The position numbers and the translations under genes were made by a program. The notes beneath the pieces were generated by a model, which ran no database searches, had not been told where the DNA came from, and saw only the letters and a list, made by a program, of their open reading frames with translations. A stretch of 64,000 nucleotides of DNA, from the NCBI GenBank assembly GCA_028554795.2, contig JAPYKE020000280.1:124001-188000 (forward strand), given 5' to 3'. This DNA is from Sinohyriopsis cumingii (Eukaryota > Mollusca > Bivalvia > Unionida > Unionidae). Positions 19,194 through 28,839 of the stretch are shown here, piece after piece. Position 1 is the stretch's first letter. Each line of letters begins with the position of its first letter.

Positions 19194-20583
19194 ATATAAA
19201 TAATTCTCTATATAATTCTGGTGGTGTTTCGGATAAATATTCGAAAACTACAAAAAAATGAATTTGGGTTGTTATGGTTCTATCTGGTGGTACTAGTTCG
19301 GTATAAATTATTTGCCCTTCATCTAAGGGTACAATAATAAAACCGGGATAATATTCAATGAAATTTGCATTAGTGGTTTTTGCATTGAATTTTATCCTGG
19401 AGATAATATATATTCGATAAATACCCGTAATTGGCGCTTGAAGGAAAAATGGGTCAACCCCAGGTGTCCATATACCTTTATGTGTATTTACCACAAATGG
19501 CACACTACAGGTAACATTTTTTATTTCTACTTTTTTTGGTATCGAAATTCGCGATAATCTTCCAAGGTTCATTGACGATATTTTTGTGTTGATATCGTCA
19601 ATTTCTTTACCTAATTGCTTTACGTCAGTGGCGTGACCAGTTTTATCGGCGGATTGATCAATTTTTGCTGTTGCAACAAGAAGTTTCGTGTTTAAATCTC
19701 GAATTTTTTCATCGTACGTTGATGTATCGACTTTTTGACGCGCTAATTCACGTACCACGTTAATTTCATCGTTGATGGATTTTATTTGTCCTTGCATCGC
19801 GTTAATTCCCCTGGTAAATTCAGGAACAACAACATTACCGAGTTTAATAATTTCCTCGTTGATTTTTTTGTTGAGATCGTCGATCGATGGTTTCTGACCC
19901 ATCGAGATATTTACTTCGTTAATTTCGGCAAGAATATTAGTAATTTCCTCGTTGATTTTTTTTATTTTTTTGTTGAGATCGTCGATTGATGTTTTATCGA
20001 TTTTCTGACTCATCGAGATATTTACTTCGTTAATTTCGGCAAGAATATTAGTAATTTCCTCGTTGATTTTTTTTATTTTCTCGCTAAGATCGTCATGTGA
20101 TGCTTGATCGGCTTTCTTATCTGATACGGAGGAAGTATCACTGGATGTTTTTATATTCTCGTCAAATTTTTTGCTAAATTTATCTAAAGCATCGTCAAGT
20201 TTTTTAAGGTCGTTATTTAGCCTATTAAGTCTTTTTGTCATTCTATCCTGAAGATCGTCGTGTAATGCTTTATCGGCCTTCAGGGGTAACTTTGCTATAA
20301 TATCGGCGATATCAGCAATAGATTTTAATACCATCTCCGATTGGCGAGTAAATTGACTAATGTGATCGCGGTATTCGTCTCGCTTGATTATATCAGTTAT
20401 TTTGACGTTGCTAGTTTGTAATCGCCCTTCTGCATTTTGAAATACAGCAACTTCACCAGGATCAACTTCTGACAGCGATAAAAGATTGTTAATATCGCTC
20501 TTGGTTGCAAACTTTGATGTATCGATGTCGACTGCATCTTTTTTTTCTTTTCTGAAGAGAGATCTACCGTAAATGTCAACCAT
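19168..20583 (-). CDS. Fibre-like protein: coiled-coil shaft with C-terminal beta head
   Basis: A 471-aa protein. Residues about 75-340 are heptad-rich and strongly charged, with a near-identical ~35-residue repeat (units around DDLNKKIKKINEEITNIL, 160-235) that is also a DNA-level tandem repeat at about 19857-20090. The last ~124 residues (348-471) are Phe/Tyr/Ile-rich beta-type sequence (GIYRIYIISRIKF, HFFVVFEYL), suggesting a globular trimeric head like fibre or C1q-type knobs. Probable host-attachment fibre. The ATG overlaps the protease stop by 8 bp. Shaft length may vary by repeat slippage. Confidence 0.75.
   Translation of the reverse strand: MVDIYGRSLFRKEKKDAVDIDTSKFATKSDINNLLSLSEVDPGEVAVFQNAEGRLQTSNVKITDIIKRDEYRDHISQFTRQSEMVLKSIADIADIIAKLPLKADKALHDDLQDRMTKRLNRLNNDLKKLDDALDKFSKKFDENIKTSSDTSSVSDKKADQASHDDLSEKIKKINEEITNILAEINEVNISMSQKIDKTSIDDLNKKIKKINEEITNILAEINEVNISMGQKPSIDDLNKKINEEIIKLGNVVVPEFTRGINAMQGQIKSINDEINVVRELARQKVDTSTYDEKIRDLNTKLLVATAKIDQSADKTGHATDVKQLGKEIDDINTKISSMNLGRLSRISIPKKVEIKNVTCSVPFVVNTHKGIWTPGVDPFFLQAPITGIYRIYIISRIKFNAKTTNANFIEYYPGFIIVPLDEGQIIYTELVPPDRTITTQIHFFVVFEYLSETPPELYRELFIYERIELSL
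19857..20095. repeat. In-frame tandem repeat in the fibre shaft
   Basis: About two and a half copies of a roughly 110-bp unit, near-identical, with core ATTTACTTCGTTAATTTCGG. It encodes the repeated coiled-coil segment of the fibre-like protein. Confidence 0.85.
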
Positions 20584-20914
20584 GATATTTATCTACGGTA
20601 TATTCAAATAAAATTTTGCGATAAGGACGAGATGATTTTGAAATTGCATCAAGGACATTAATTGACTCTGGACCGCATATTGGTGGATCTGCTAATGTTT
20701 GTGTTGGAAGCGTTGAATACCAAACCGGAAGTTTTAGTTTTGACACGTATTTGATAAATTCATTTGGCGGTGCTAATCCATATGAGTCGAAGTAAATAAC
20801 TTCGCGAGGATTAATCGCATACGCAACCCAGTGAGTGCCAGGGCCGGAATTTTTATCGAGATTTATTATTCCTGTCTCGGTGGGATTTGGTTTATCTGGT
20901 AGTTGATCTCGCAT
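20576..20914 (-). CDS. Adenain/Ulp1-like maturation protease (start uncertain)
   Basis: 112 aa from the first ATG, shorter than usual for the family. The catalytic set is visible: H28 (GTHWVAY), D43 (YFDSYG), Q72 and C80 (PICGPES). Such enzymes cleave capsid precursors in adenoviruses and Polintons. The conserved FRGVF element expected before MRDQLP is encoded directly upstream (about 20915-20929) in the same frame, and that frame stays open into the pX-like gene without an ATG. So the real protein begins further upstream, by a -1 frameshift from the preceding gene, a non-AUG start or splicing. Confidence 0.88.
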   Translation of the reverse strand: MRDQLPDKPNPTETGIINLDKNSGPGTHWVAYAINPREVIYFDSYGLAPPNEFIKYVSKLKLPVWYSTLPTQTLADPPICGPESINVLDAISKSSRPYRKILFEYTVDKYHG

Positions 20915-20967
20915 AAATACGCCTCTGAAAAATTTTATTTTCTTTTTTTTTGCTTCACTTATTAAAT

Positions 20968-21462
20968 CTAAATTTGAGGCTGGTAGGCTCGACTTAGACC
21001 GGATCCGTACGGGGGTCGTCTTAGGTAAAGGCCGGATCCTTGTTGCGGCTGCAACAATTTTGCGAGAAGAGAGGGGAAGAGAAATCCTCCCTTTTTTTTG
21101 CGATATCCTCTTCCAACAACTTTTCCTGCTATTGCGGAACCTATCCCACCAAGTGCACCTAATCCTACTGCCTTTGCGCCTGCTATTAACGCGGGTATAA
21201 GCGCAGCCAATGGAAAAATACCACCTACTTTGATCATATCTCTGATTGCTCCTATTGAGAGATTCAAGCGAATACCAGTATTTGCTGATCTGGCTCTGGT
21301 GAAATGTCCGTGTTGATTTTTAGTTAACGATAGTTTGTTAGGTCCACCGTGAAGTTGATTACTTTTTAAGGTTAAACTTAAACCTCGTCGCGCTGTTGTT
21401 GCTGCATGAAGTTTTTTCACCTGACCGGGGGTCAGAGTTACGCTGACGTGATCGTATGGCAT
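20968..21462 (-). CDS. pX/core-like basic protein with Gly-rich hydrophobic segment
   Basis: 164 aa from the ATG at 21462; an in-frame GTG at 21474 is less likely in a eukaryote. It has a basic N-terminal half, then a hydrophobic Gly/Ala segment (GGIFPLAALIPALIAG, LGALGGIGSAIAGKVVG), a KKK cluster and a Gly/Arg/Tyr-rich tail. This layout resembles the small pX-type (mu-like) core proteins of adenoviruses and adintoviruses. A canonical slippery A AAA AAG lies at 21097-21091, with the protease frame open in -1 downstream. Confidence 0.7.
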   Translation of the reverse strand: MPYDHVSVTLTPGQVKKLHAATTARRGLSLTLKSNQLHGGPNKLSLTKNQHGHFTRARSANTGIRLNLSIGAIRDMIKVGGIFPLAALIPALIAGAKAVGLGALGGIGSAIAGKVVGRGYRKKKGGFLFPSLLAKLLQPQQGSGLYLRRPPYGSGLSRAYQPQI

Positions 21463-21478
21463 ATTAATAATCACTTAA

Positions 21479-21490
21479 TCTAAATTTAGA
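21479..21490. promoter_or_regulatory. Palindrome TCTAAATTTAGA upstream of the pX-like gene
   Basis: A perfect 12-bp palindrome in the short gap after the capsid stop, about 17 bp before the pX-like ATG. A related AAATTTAGATTTAA lies near 20963-20976, ahead of the protease, and the polymerase/zinc-protein gap carries TATCTAAATATA. Candidate shared promoter or processing signal. Confidence 0.35.
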
Positions 21491-21495
21491 ATTTA

Positions 21496-22920
21496 TTACA
21501 TATTCTCTACGGGAGCGTCGATAACTCTCATTCTACCGCTGATGCCTTCCAGGAACATTGTTCTATCACTGAGAATTACTGCGAATACCTTATATAAATT
21601 ATTTCCTGTTCGAATTCTAGCTTTGAAATGAATATCGACGACGGATTGCTTTATCAAATCGAGATGTTCCAAGGAAAAGTAATAAATAGGATAAAGTTTA
21701 TTAAAATCTAGTTGCGATATTTGCAATCCAGTATCGATATTTTGATCGCGACCCATGAAACTTAACAATCGATGATATGCGCGAGCTGTCGAATAATTTT
21801 CAAAATTGATGGATATTTCCTCGGATGGCTCCTGTTGGCCATTTACTCTCAGTGACACGTTTGTTGCGCTGATATTATCGAATATCATGTGGCTATATAA
21901 TTGATGATATCTTCGTGTATGCAAAAAAGCGACAAAGATATGACGTGGCGCAGAGGTACCTTGCTGCGATGCAATGCGCCAAGTAAAATCACCATCAATA
22001 TCAGTAGTTGTGGAATCTGTTGTTGTTGTTAGCCATGACATGATAGATTTACCACCTTGATTCATAAATGATAATAATTTTTCTTCCACGATTAATGATG
22101 GAGTTATCGCTGGCATCCACAAGGTAAATTTTAGTAATTTTACCCTACCTCCATGATTCGTGTGATCATTTGCACCTACCACGTTCGTTTGGTAATTGAT
22201 ATCACCTTCTCGCCAAATAGCATCATTACTATCTGCTTTTCTAATAAATGTTACGGTATGCTTTGCTCCGTAAATAACTTTTCTAAAATGCCTGCAAAAT
22301 CCAAATATATGAGATAACGGAATAGCACAAGAGAATTTTCTACGTATATCCCACAACATGGATTTTCTCGTGGCAAATCCAAGATTATAATCAGAATTAG
22401 TGCCAACTGGAATATCCTGAATAGCTGCGAGACCTGGATTGGGAGCGGCGCGATCGTTGGGTTGTCTAATATCAAGCGGTCTACTATCGGGACGATCAGA
22501 ATTATCTTTGGCAAACATCATACCCGGACCAGCTGATCTGGTAAAATCATCCGAGTATCTCGCTAGACCTATTATCGTTGTTGCTAAATCAACATCATTG
22601 GTAATTGACTCAATCTCTTTTCCATCAATCATGTAAGTGGCGCTCTTGAATAATGCCATAATACCGTTATTAACAAATCCGACTCTAAAATCTGCTCCAT
22701 AGAGAGTAACGCCGTCATCTCTAGTAATTTCACCGGTAACTTCGATATATGCCTCAGATGGAAGAAAATATCTTGTTGTATCGTGAACTTGAATTTCCAG
22801 GCGATTATCAGTATTTGGTGTAACTGTGTCGTACGAGAAATACTGGAAATCTCGCACTGATGTATCCCTACCTACTGGTTCATCCATGTCAAATACTTCA
22901 TTTGACACTTGTGAGAACAT
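21496..22920 (-). CDS. Double-jelly-roll major capsid protein (hexon-like)
   Basis: A 474-aa protein, the usual size of adintovirus/Polinton capsid proteins. It has the N-terminal pattern RDFQYFSYDTVTP, then strands with LEIQVHDTTRYFLPSEAYIEV, a GIMALFKSATYMIDGKEI segment and a mid-region KFSCAIPLSHIFGF followed by a charged linker, typical of the entry to the second jelly roll. It is the largest well-conserved member of the leftward virion block, with 6 bp to the upstream stop. No break. Confidence 0.88.
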   Translation of the reverse strand: MFSQVSNEVFDMDEPVGRDTSVRDFQYFSYDTVTPNTDNRLEIQVHDTTRYFLPSEAYIEVTGEITRDDGVTLYGADFRVGFVNNGIMALFKSATYMIDGKEIESITNDVDLATTIIGLARYSDDFTRSAGPGMMFAKDNSDRPDSRPLDIRQPNDRAAPNPGLAAIQDIPVGTNSDYNLGFATRKSMLWDIRRKFSCAIPLSHIFGFCRHFRKVIYGAKHTVTFIRKADSNDAIWREGDINYQTNVVGANDHTNHGGRVKLLKFTLWMPAITPSLIVEEKLLSFMNQGGKSIMSWLTTTTDSTTTDIDGDFTWRIASQQGTSAPRHIFVAFLHTRRYHQLYSHMIFDNISATNVSLRVNGQQEPSEEISINFENYSTARAYHRLLSFMGRDQNIDTGLQISQLDFNKLYPIYYFSLEHLDLIKQSVVDIHFKARIRTGNNLYKVFAVILSDRTMFLEGISGRMRVIDAPVENM

Positions 22921-22926
22921 TTATTA

Positions 22927-23424
22927 TTAATAATATCGTCTAAAACGAAGACCATCGCCTGAAACAAAACTTGTATTTGCTAGATTTGTGTTAGCAACAT
23001 TCTGAGCTAGATTTGTCTTAGCAACTTCCTGCGCTAGATTTGTTATAGCAGCTTCCTGTGCTAGATCATTTATTTTTTTATTTGCCGCATCATTTATGGC
23101 CTTACTGACTTCGGGTGGCATTTCGCTGGTAATGGGTAATTTGACGGGTTGCTTTTTACGTACTAAACTTAATATTTTATCTTTGATAGCGTTGAAGCCT
23201 TTACTGGCCAAATTACCGATACCAGAAACAGCAGTCTCACCTATCTTTCCTATTGCTTTTAATCCTAGTTGTTTTACCATTGGTCCAATTTTAGGTATTA
23301 CTCGCGTGACAAGACTTCCAATGATATCGCCAAATCCATTACCGTGAATATATTTGTATACTGGCAATCGAGAGTTTACTATGCGGACCTGATTAGGTCT
23401 GCGTTGATGTTTATGAATAATCAT
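22927..23424 (-). CDS. pVI-like small basic virion protein
   Basis: A 165-aa protein. It has a basic N-terminus, then GNGFGDIIGSLVTRVIPKIG, an amphipathic Gly-rich stretch like those of adenovirus pVI/pX and adintovirus membrane-active proteins. A Lys-rich centre follows (KDKILSLVRKKQPVKLP). The tail carries a short tandem peptide repeat of the form NLAQ.VA.T (about 128-155). A processing substrate of the adjacent protease and a capsid-internal role are inferred from context. The frame and ATG at 23424 are clean. Confidence 0.65.
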   Translation of the reverse strand: MIIHKHQRRPNQVRIVNSRLPVYKYIHGNGFGDIIGSLVTRVIPKIGPMVKQLGLKAIGKIGETAVSGIGNLASKGFNAIKDKILSLVRKKQPVKLPITSEMPPEVSKAINDAANKKINDLAQEAAITNLAQEVAKTNLAQNVANTNLANTSFVSGDGLRFRRYY

Positions 23425-23444
23425 GTTATTTCAATTGTATTGAT

Positions 23445-25268
23445 TTAATCGATGAGTTCATCGACAAACTCTTTATAAATGTGAGAATCGATGATACCAC
23501 CACGGAATAATCGCTGACAAATATCTGATGCTTCGTTGACTATCTCACGGGAGTTATTTCCAGCTCGCTTTCCTCCGATTAATACTTCGAGGCGAGATAC
23601 ATCGTTGACAACACTATCGGGACAAACTGAATATCCGCTTCCTGTTTTTTTTGTTTCTGGAGATTCCAATGGCGTTGAGTAAAATATTTCGTCTGACGGC
23701 GATGAAGATGTCCCTGACGACGATAACCCTGACGACGATGACTTCGGTGGCAAATCCCCTATAGGACTATCTTGTTTAGGATATTTATCCTTTATAGTAA
23801 GATATGGGCTTATAGCAGCCTTTTCAAGAGGAGCATATGGTTGTAAAATAGAAACTTCTTCAAGTGATTTTACACGCGGGGGGTATGTTAATTTAGAAAT
23901 AAGTTCCTCTGTGGGATTATAAAATTTTTTAGGACTAAACTTTTCAGGACTATCTTGTTTAGATTTTATTAAAGATAATGCTATTGCTTTTCCCTCTGAT
24001 AACTCTATTTTGTAATTACCAACATCCGATGAAAATTTCGCAAAACCTTCATCAGAATATCTTACTGGTTTTCCTAAACTACCAAAATACATTATCGCAT
24101 ACCAATCAAGTATGTTAACTTTATCAGCATTAATTTCTTTTCGTAAAAAGAATCTTTTATTTTCCGTAGAATCATTCGCAGCCATTTGAACTACTGAATC
24201 ATAGTTGCTAAGTAAATAAAATCTTCTTGGATTCAAATAATTATCCGCTGTTACACTAGGATCAATTTTAAACACACTACTAGCCGGTGATGATTTATAT
24301 TCGGGTACAACTATCGATTCATCACTCTGATCTTTTTTCTTTTTCGATTTTCTTTCTTTTTTCTGTGGTGGAATATCTTCCTTTGGTCTAGCTCCTAATT
24401 CCGCTGGTTGAAATATTGGCTCCTGTGGTTGAATATCTTCCTGTGATGTTTCTTTTCTCCCTCGTTTTTTAGTTTTTTCCTTCTTCTCCTGTTGTTTTCT
24501 TTCTTTTTCCAGTTGTTTTCTTTCTTCTTTTTCCTGTTGTTTTCTTTCTTTCTCCAGTTGTTTTCTTTCTTCCACCTCTTGCTTATTATATCTTCGTGTA
24601 TCTCTTGCCGTTTCTAAAAACCTTCTGTAACGCGGATCCGCTGTCTTACTTATTGATGTTGTTTGTGTGTAAATTTTATATACCATATCATACCAATTAT
24701 CGCGAGTTGCATATCTTTTTTTCCCCACTGCAGTCAAAAATTCAGTTCGACTACTAAAATATTCCTCCGCAAATTGGCCAATCTCATCTATATTATACAA
24801 TGTCGAGAGGGGCTGCGATATTATTTCCCATCCCTCATCGGTGAAATTTTCTCTTAAATTATCGATATTAAACTTCCCTTTTATCATTGAGATTTTTCTT
24901 CCTCCCGGTTTTCCACCTCCAGGTTTTCCTCCATCAGCAATTGCAAGTTGTTGCGCCGCTGCTGCTATTGCTAATCGCTCGGGTAATGTTCGTGATTGAT
25001 CCTCAATACCTTTCAACATAGGAAAGATTCCACGTTTTCTAGCATCTGGATCTTTTTCGTCGCCATATACAACCTGCTCAATTGTTCCGGTCACTGGCTT
25101 CAACCATTTTGCCGAAGTTTCTGAAATTCCATGTTGCATATCTTCGTAACCACGAACATTTTTCTTAAATAATCGTTTTGTCGGAATTAGCTTCTTTAAT
25201 GCCGCTAATTGATCTCGCGCTAATCTAGCAGATTGAGGCTCTCCAACTGTGCTAACTTTTCGACTCAT
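23445..25268 (-). CDS. Large charged protein with KE-rich coiled coil, unrecognised
   Basis: A 607-aa protein, the first gene of the leftward virion block, starting 48 bp inside the right inverted repeat. It has a helical basic N-terminus, a GGKPGG-type linker (113-123), a compact-looking region (125-230), an Arg/Lys/Glu/Gln repeat coil (230-270), a disordered Pro/Lys/Ser-rich middle with a Ser run near 508-525, and a helical C-terminal part after IGGKRAG. Function not recognised. It could be a scaffold, core or pIIIa-like virion component by position only. Confidence 0.6.
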   Translation of the reverse strand: MSRKVSTVGEPQSARLARDQLAALKKLIPTKRLFKKNVRGYEDMQHGISETSAKWLKPVTGTIEQVVYGDEKDPDARKRGIFPMLKGIEDQSRTLPERLAIAAAAQQLAIADGGKPGGGKPGGRKISMIKGKFNIDNLRENFTDEGWEIISQPLSTLYNIDEIGQFAEEYFSSRTEFLTAVGKKRYATRDNWYDMVYKIYTQTTSISKTADPRYRRFLETARDTRRYNKQEVEERKQLEKERKQQEKEERKQLEKERKQQEKKEKTKKRGRKETSQEDIQPQEPIFQPAELGARPKEDIPPQKKERKSKKKKDQSDESIVVPEYKSSPASSVFKIDPSVTADNYLNPRRFYLLSNYDSVVQMAANDSTENKRFFLRKEINADKVNILDWYAIMYFGSLGKPVRYSDEGFAKFSSDVGNYKIELSEGKAIALSLIKSKQDSPEKFSPKKFYNPTEELISKLTYPPRVKSLEEVSILQPYAPLEKAAISPYLTIKDKYPKQDSPIGDLPPKSSSSGLSSSGTSSSPSDEIFYSTPLESPETKKTGSGYSVCPDSVVNDVSRLEVLIGGKRAGNNSREIVNEASDICQRLFRGGIIDSHIYKEFVDELID

Positions 25269-25315
25269 CTTATTTTCAACTATATTGTTTTATTATGAAA
25301 TAAAATTAGTATCCG

Positions 25316-25533
25316 CAACCGGAATTTGCAATCACAAACAAATTTTACAATACCCCCCCCCCAAAAAAGATGCATTTTTTTTTATGCCCGAAAATGCAAT
25401 TTGGGGGGAAATTTTGCGGATTAATTTGCGCAGGAGGCTTTATTTTTGAAATCTGAGGCTTCTACGGAGAAATGTTTGGTGGGAGGGTTATTTTAGTCTG
25501 TGCCAGGGGGTCTGTACACCCTCCCTGCTGCTG
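25316..25533 (-). repeat. Right terminal inverted repeat, 218 bp
   Basis: Exact-looking reverse complement of 10861-11078, ending CACCCTCCCTGCTGCTG. Confidence 0.95.
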
Positions 25534-25539
25534 TGACCC
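25534..25539 (+). repeat. Target-site duplication, right (TGACCC)
   Basis: Second copy of TGACCC. The flank continues CACTATAACATGG, matching the uninterrupted GTGTGACCCCACTAT ends elsewhere in the window. Confidence 0.85.
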
Positions 25540-25863
25540 CACTATAACATGGTAGTTGGGAGCCATAGAACCTGACCATGTTTTAGACCAAACCGTGTTA
25601 TAAGCAACCGGGTCAGTTGGTTCAAGACAATGATGCATGTACCCCAAAATATTTGGTGGGGGGTTAGGTAATAAATGCGGGCACAAAAATACATGCTTCT
25701 TTGGCACAGTTACCATTTTAAATGGATGCATATTAATGAGAAATACACCCGTAGTGAAAACAGAGAAGGCATATATAACATTTTACTTATTCAGAGACTC
25801 ACGCTTTGGTACATGTACCTGTATACTGTTTGTATGTACATGTCTAATATATAGCATGAATAG

Positions 25864-26049
25864 TTCTTGTTGTTGTTGTGGGGTTTAACGCCATTTTTCA
25901 GCACACTATAGGCTATGCATGGCGGCCAGTATTAATAGTGGAGGAAGAACCTGTGAAAACCCCGGAAAGAACCACCGACCCACGAGAAGCTACTGGCAAG
26001 CTTTCTCACATACCCACATTGGCTGAATCTTAGACTTGAACCGCCGCAG
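25864..26049 (-). mobile_element. tRNA-derived SINE, family B, 5' truncated
   Basis: (GTT)n end and GGTTTAACGCCATTTTTCAG body. The head is cut after the GGTTCAAG B-box region. A 14-bp target duplication TATAGCATGAATAG flanks it (25850-25863, 26050-26063). It is present only in this copy of the 3.1-kb element. Confidence 0.85.
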
Positions 26050-26063
26050 TATAGCATGAATAG

Positions 26064-28831
26064 AGTATCAATACTGTGTACTCACCTGCAAATCTCATCA
26101 CATACATTGAATCTACAAGTAATTCCATTCAGAAATTTATAATGCTCAATAATTTTGTCACAGGTTATATAGGTCTGGCTTCAGTGGGAAACAAAATAGC
26201 ACAATCGTGTAATGAATGATGAAGAACTTTTACTTTTCATTACTTCCCGAGTCAGTAGAAGTTATTTGCAATTTTAGCCGCTGTTGGTAGCGTTCATAAG
26301 CCTAAACTTTTTCCTGCAAAAATGAAACTTTCACGGCACAGTAAATGTGTTCCTGTCACATTGGAAAATGAAACACTCCATCAGATTCCATTGCTTTTAT
26401 TTATGTTTGGTACTGACTGCCTTTGAAGAAAGGTTCTTTGTTTTTATTGAAGATGGTAGTCGGTTTTCTTGATGAAGTGTGCATGCATTATTGAAGTCAC
26501 TACCAAAGGACATCTTTGGAGAACCAAACAAATTCCCATTTATTATTGTTGCAGCAAAAAAGCAAATAATTGTAATTGTGCATGATTGAGGCTGTTTTTT
26601 TTACCCTTTGCTTAGTATTTTTTTGTAACAATCAGTTCCTCAAAGGTAATCTGTTTTCTTTGAAATTTCAGCAAACTATTTTATCTGGGTACATTTTTAA
26701 AAAGGAATTGGTAGTCGTTTGATCAATTGTTGATACTGTACCTCCTTGCCTATTCAGTAGTGCAACAGGAAAGATCTTGGTTTTTTTTGTTTGTTTTTGT
26801 TTTTAACATTTGTGGTAACTGAGTGATGCTGCCTTCCATGCATGTGTCAGAAATTTTAAAAATGGTCAACGGTCGATAGAGAATAGAGATTCAGTTGCTT
26901 TGGTCTGATGACAGGGATTACTACAGAAAATGCGAGTGTTCTGAAGGATTTAATTCTGAGTGAAAAGAAGAGGAATTTTACTTACCATTCACATAAAAAT
27001 ACGTATAAAATTCAGAGATCTTGAAACGCTTAATTACGCATATTTGTACACCAATTTTTGATCTGGGATGCAGAAAATGACTGAGGTGGGAGTTCTCCAT
27101 ACGCACGTAATAGGTGTGTGGCAAAATTCAAGGACTTGTCAGTCCTTCTTCAGCCACTTGCTTTGTGGGAAAATGTATGGATCAATTAGCTGTGCTGATA
27201 TTTACAGTGACTGAAAGACCCCATGATGTTCATACATGTTGCCATTATATCAGTACATAAAAAAAACATGATGCAATAGCTGGGTGGCAAGTTCAAAGGC
27301 TTTGACTGGCAGCTGGGTGAGAAAATGTACTGATATTTACAATGATTGAATTCAGAGTCAGAAAGACCCAGAGATGTACATGCGGTCAGTTATAAAAGTA
27401 CATCAAATAAACAACTTTAGCTTTCGTTATTGTGTTCATTTCCAAATGCATCGGAGTATGTAGTGCACATGACCTCAGAATCAAAACATGTTGAGACTTA
27501 GATAAAATGCCATTCGTAAATTTGGATAAGTATTTTTTGGCTAAACGGCAGACTTACGAAGATTGTAATGAGATTCAGAAGAGTGCTAAAGCTGCTAAGT
27601 GTAAGAAAGTGTGTGATGCCTAGCTTAGTGTTTGGAATAAGTCCTTACTTGGGTTGACAAAATTCAGTATCACTCTGATGGACGAACAAGAGCTATTTAA
27701 GAGGTACATTGACTGACCATACTTTATTTTAAATGCCCCTTACCTTAGCTCAGTTAGTTCTAGTGTTGTAGCAAAATGTATTCATGAAGACATCAGTAGC
27801 TAGGCCTAGTTTTGATATCAATTACATTGACAAACAAACTCTTGCCCATTCATAAGCATATGTTTTGATAGCTGATTGAAGATTAACCCTTTTCCGAGTA
27901 AGGTAGTAACTATCAATTTCCTGCATGATATCCTTTGATGATAAAGCATACAAACATGTGTTTTAAGATCAGAATCAGTGATCTGGATATATATTAACTG
28001 CCTGTTGTACACTATTTCATCATAAAAATAGTTTGAAACTGTAAGTGAACCAGTAGGCCTTAGGGGAAATAATGGCAGACTTCACTAAGTCTGGGATGTG
28101 CCAGTTATAGATTGTCTGTTTTCGTAAATCATTGTGCAGATATTTTCAGAAAAATATACAAACCATCGATAGCAAAGCCACGGTATTATTTCATTAAAGA
28201 TTTAACTTTAAGCTGCAAATTATATAGGTCATAAACATATAGGACAATACTATGTTGTGGAATTCGCAAGATCCACTTTAAGGTCTAATCTATTTTCCGA
28301 CTTGACACGTATTTGCGAAAATACGGTGAAAAAACAGCAAATCAGATACTGTTTAACCGTTGCCTAAAATTGCTACAAGGACATAGACAAATAAATAAAT
28401 CATAAATTTGCAATCCTGTCAGTGGACTGTTGTAATGAAGTTATATTAAAATGAGTGATTACATTACGAAAAGCTCTCCTTCTAAAAATAGATGCACTCA
28501 CTTCTGTGTTGATTCTGTAGGGAAGAAGGGACTGCAACTTTTGATGGTGGGACTCCAATTTTGACCAAAATGGGAGTTCTGGATGCCTAGTTTTAAAATC
28601 CTAGTGAGACCTCTGAAATTTCAGGAGCCATGCAACAATTCATCTTGTATTATTCAAATGCCTTATCTTTCCCAAAAGGATAATAACTTTTTCCTTTTTC
28701 TGCGTGCTTTTAAGATTTTTTCTTTTTCTTGTAATCGAAATTTACATATATACGAAATTTTGGGAGCCACACCATGACCATGTTATATCCAAATTCATCT
28801 TATAACAGAGCGTGCTATAGTGGGGTAACAC
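26064..28831. other. Interior of the 3.1-kb border element, no gene
   Basis: Non-coding repeat interior shared with the copies at 30.3, 37.2, 45.6, 54.1 and 62.5 kb. A 64-codon frame seen intact in two other copies is broken here by TAG (about 27620). Confidence 0.5.
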
Positions 28832-28839
28832 TATATCTT

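Larger units (their letters stand above)
10861..25533. mobile_element. Polinton/Maverick-like (adintovirus-like) integrated element, intact
   Basis: The element is 14,673 bp with 218-bp terminal inverted repeats that look identical, flanked by TGACCC. It carries Polinton hallmark genes: A32-like packaging ATPase, rve integrase, adenain-like cysteine protease, double-jelly-roll capsid protein and a penton-like protein. All major frames are open. The replication gene is a polymerase-helicase fusion, not a typical protein-primed PolB. Genes are packed with overlaps or gaps of a few bases, and the virion genes are all leftward. Intact frames and identical repeats imply a recent insertion. Confidence 0.93.
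10852..28831. mobile_element. 3.1-kb border DNA element, copy 1, split by the Polinton-like insertion
   Basis: The left end is GTGTGACCCC, interrupted by the 14.7-kb insertion. The right part resumes at 25534 (TGACCCCACTATAACATGG) and ends at 28831 with CTATAGTGGGGTAACAC. Terminal inverted repeats are GTGTKACCCCACTAT, with a possible TACA/TATA target duplication. The interior has no transposase. A family-B SINE is inserted at 25864-26049. Superfamily not assigned. Confidence 0.6.

Noticed and set aside
21463-21474. Four-residue extension of the pX-like gene from GTG at 21474
   Set aside because: A eukaryotic element is expected to use the ATG at 21462, and the extension has no supporting feature.
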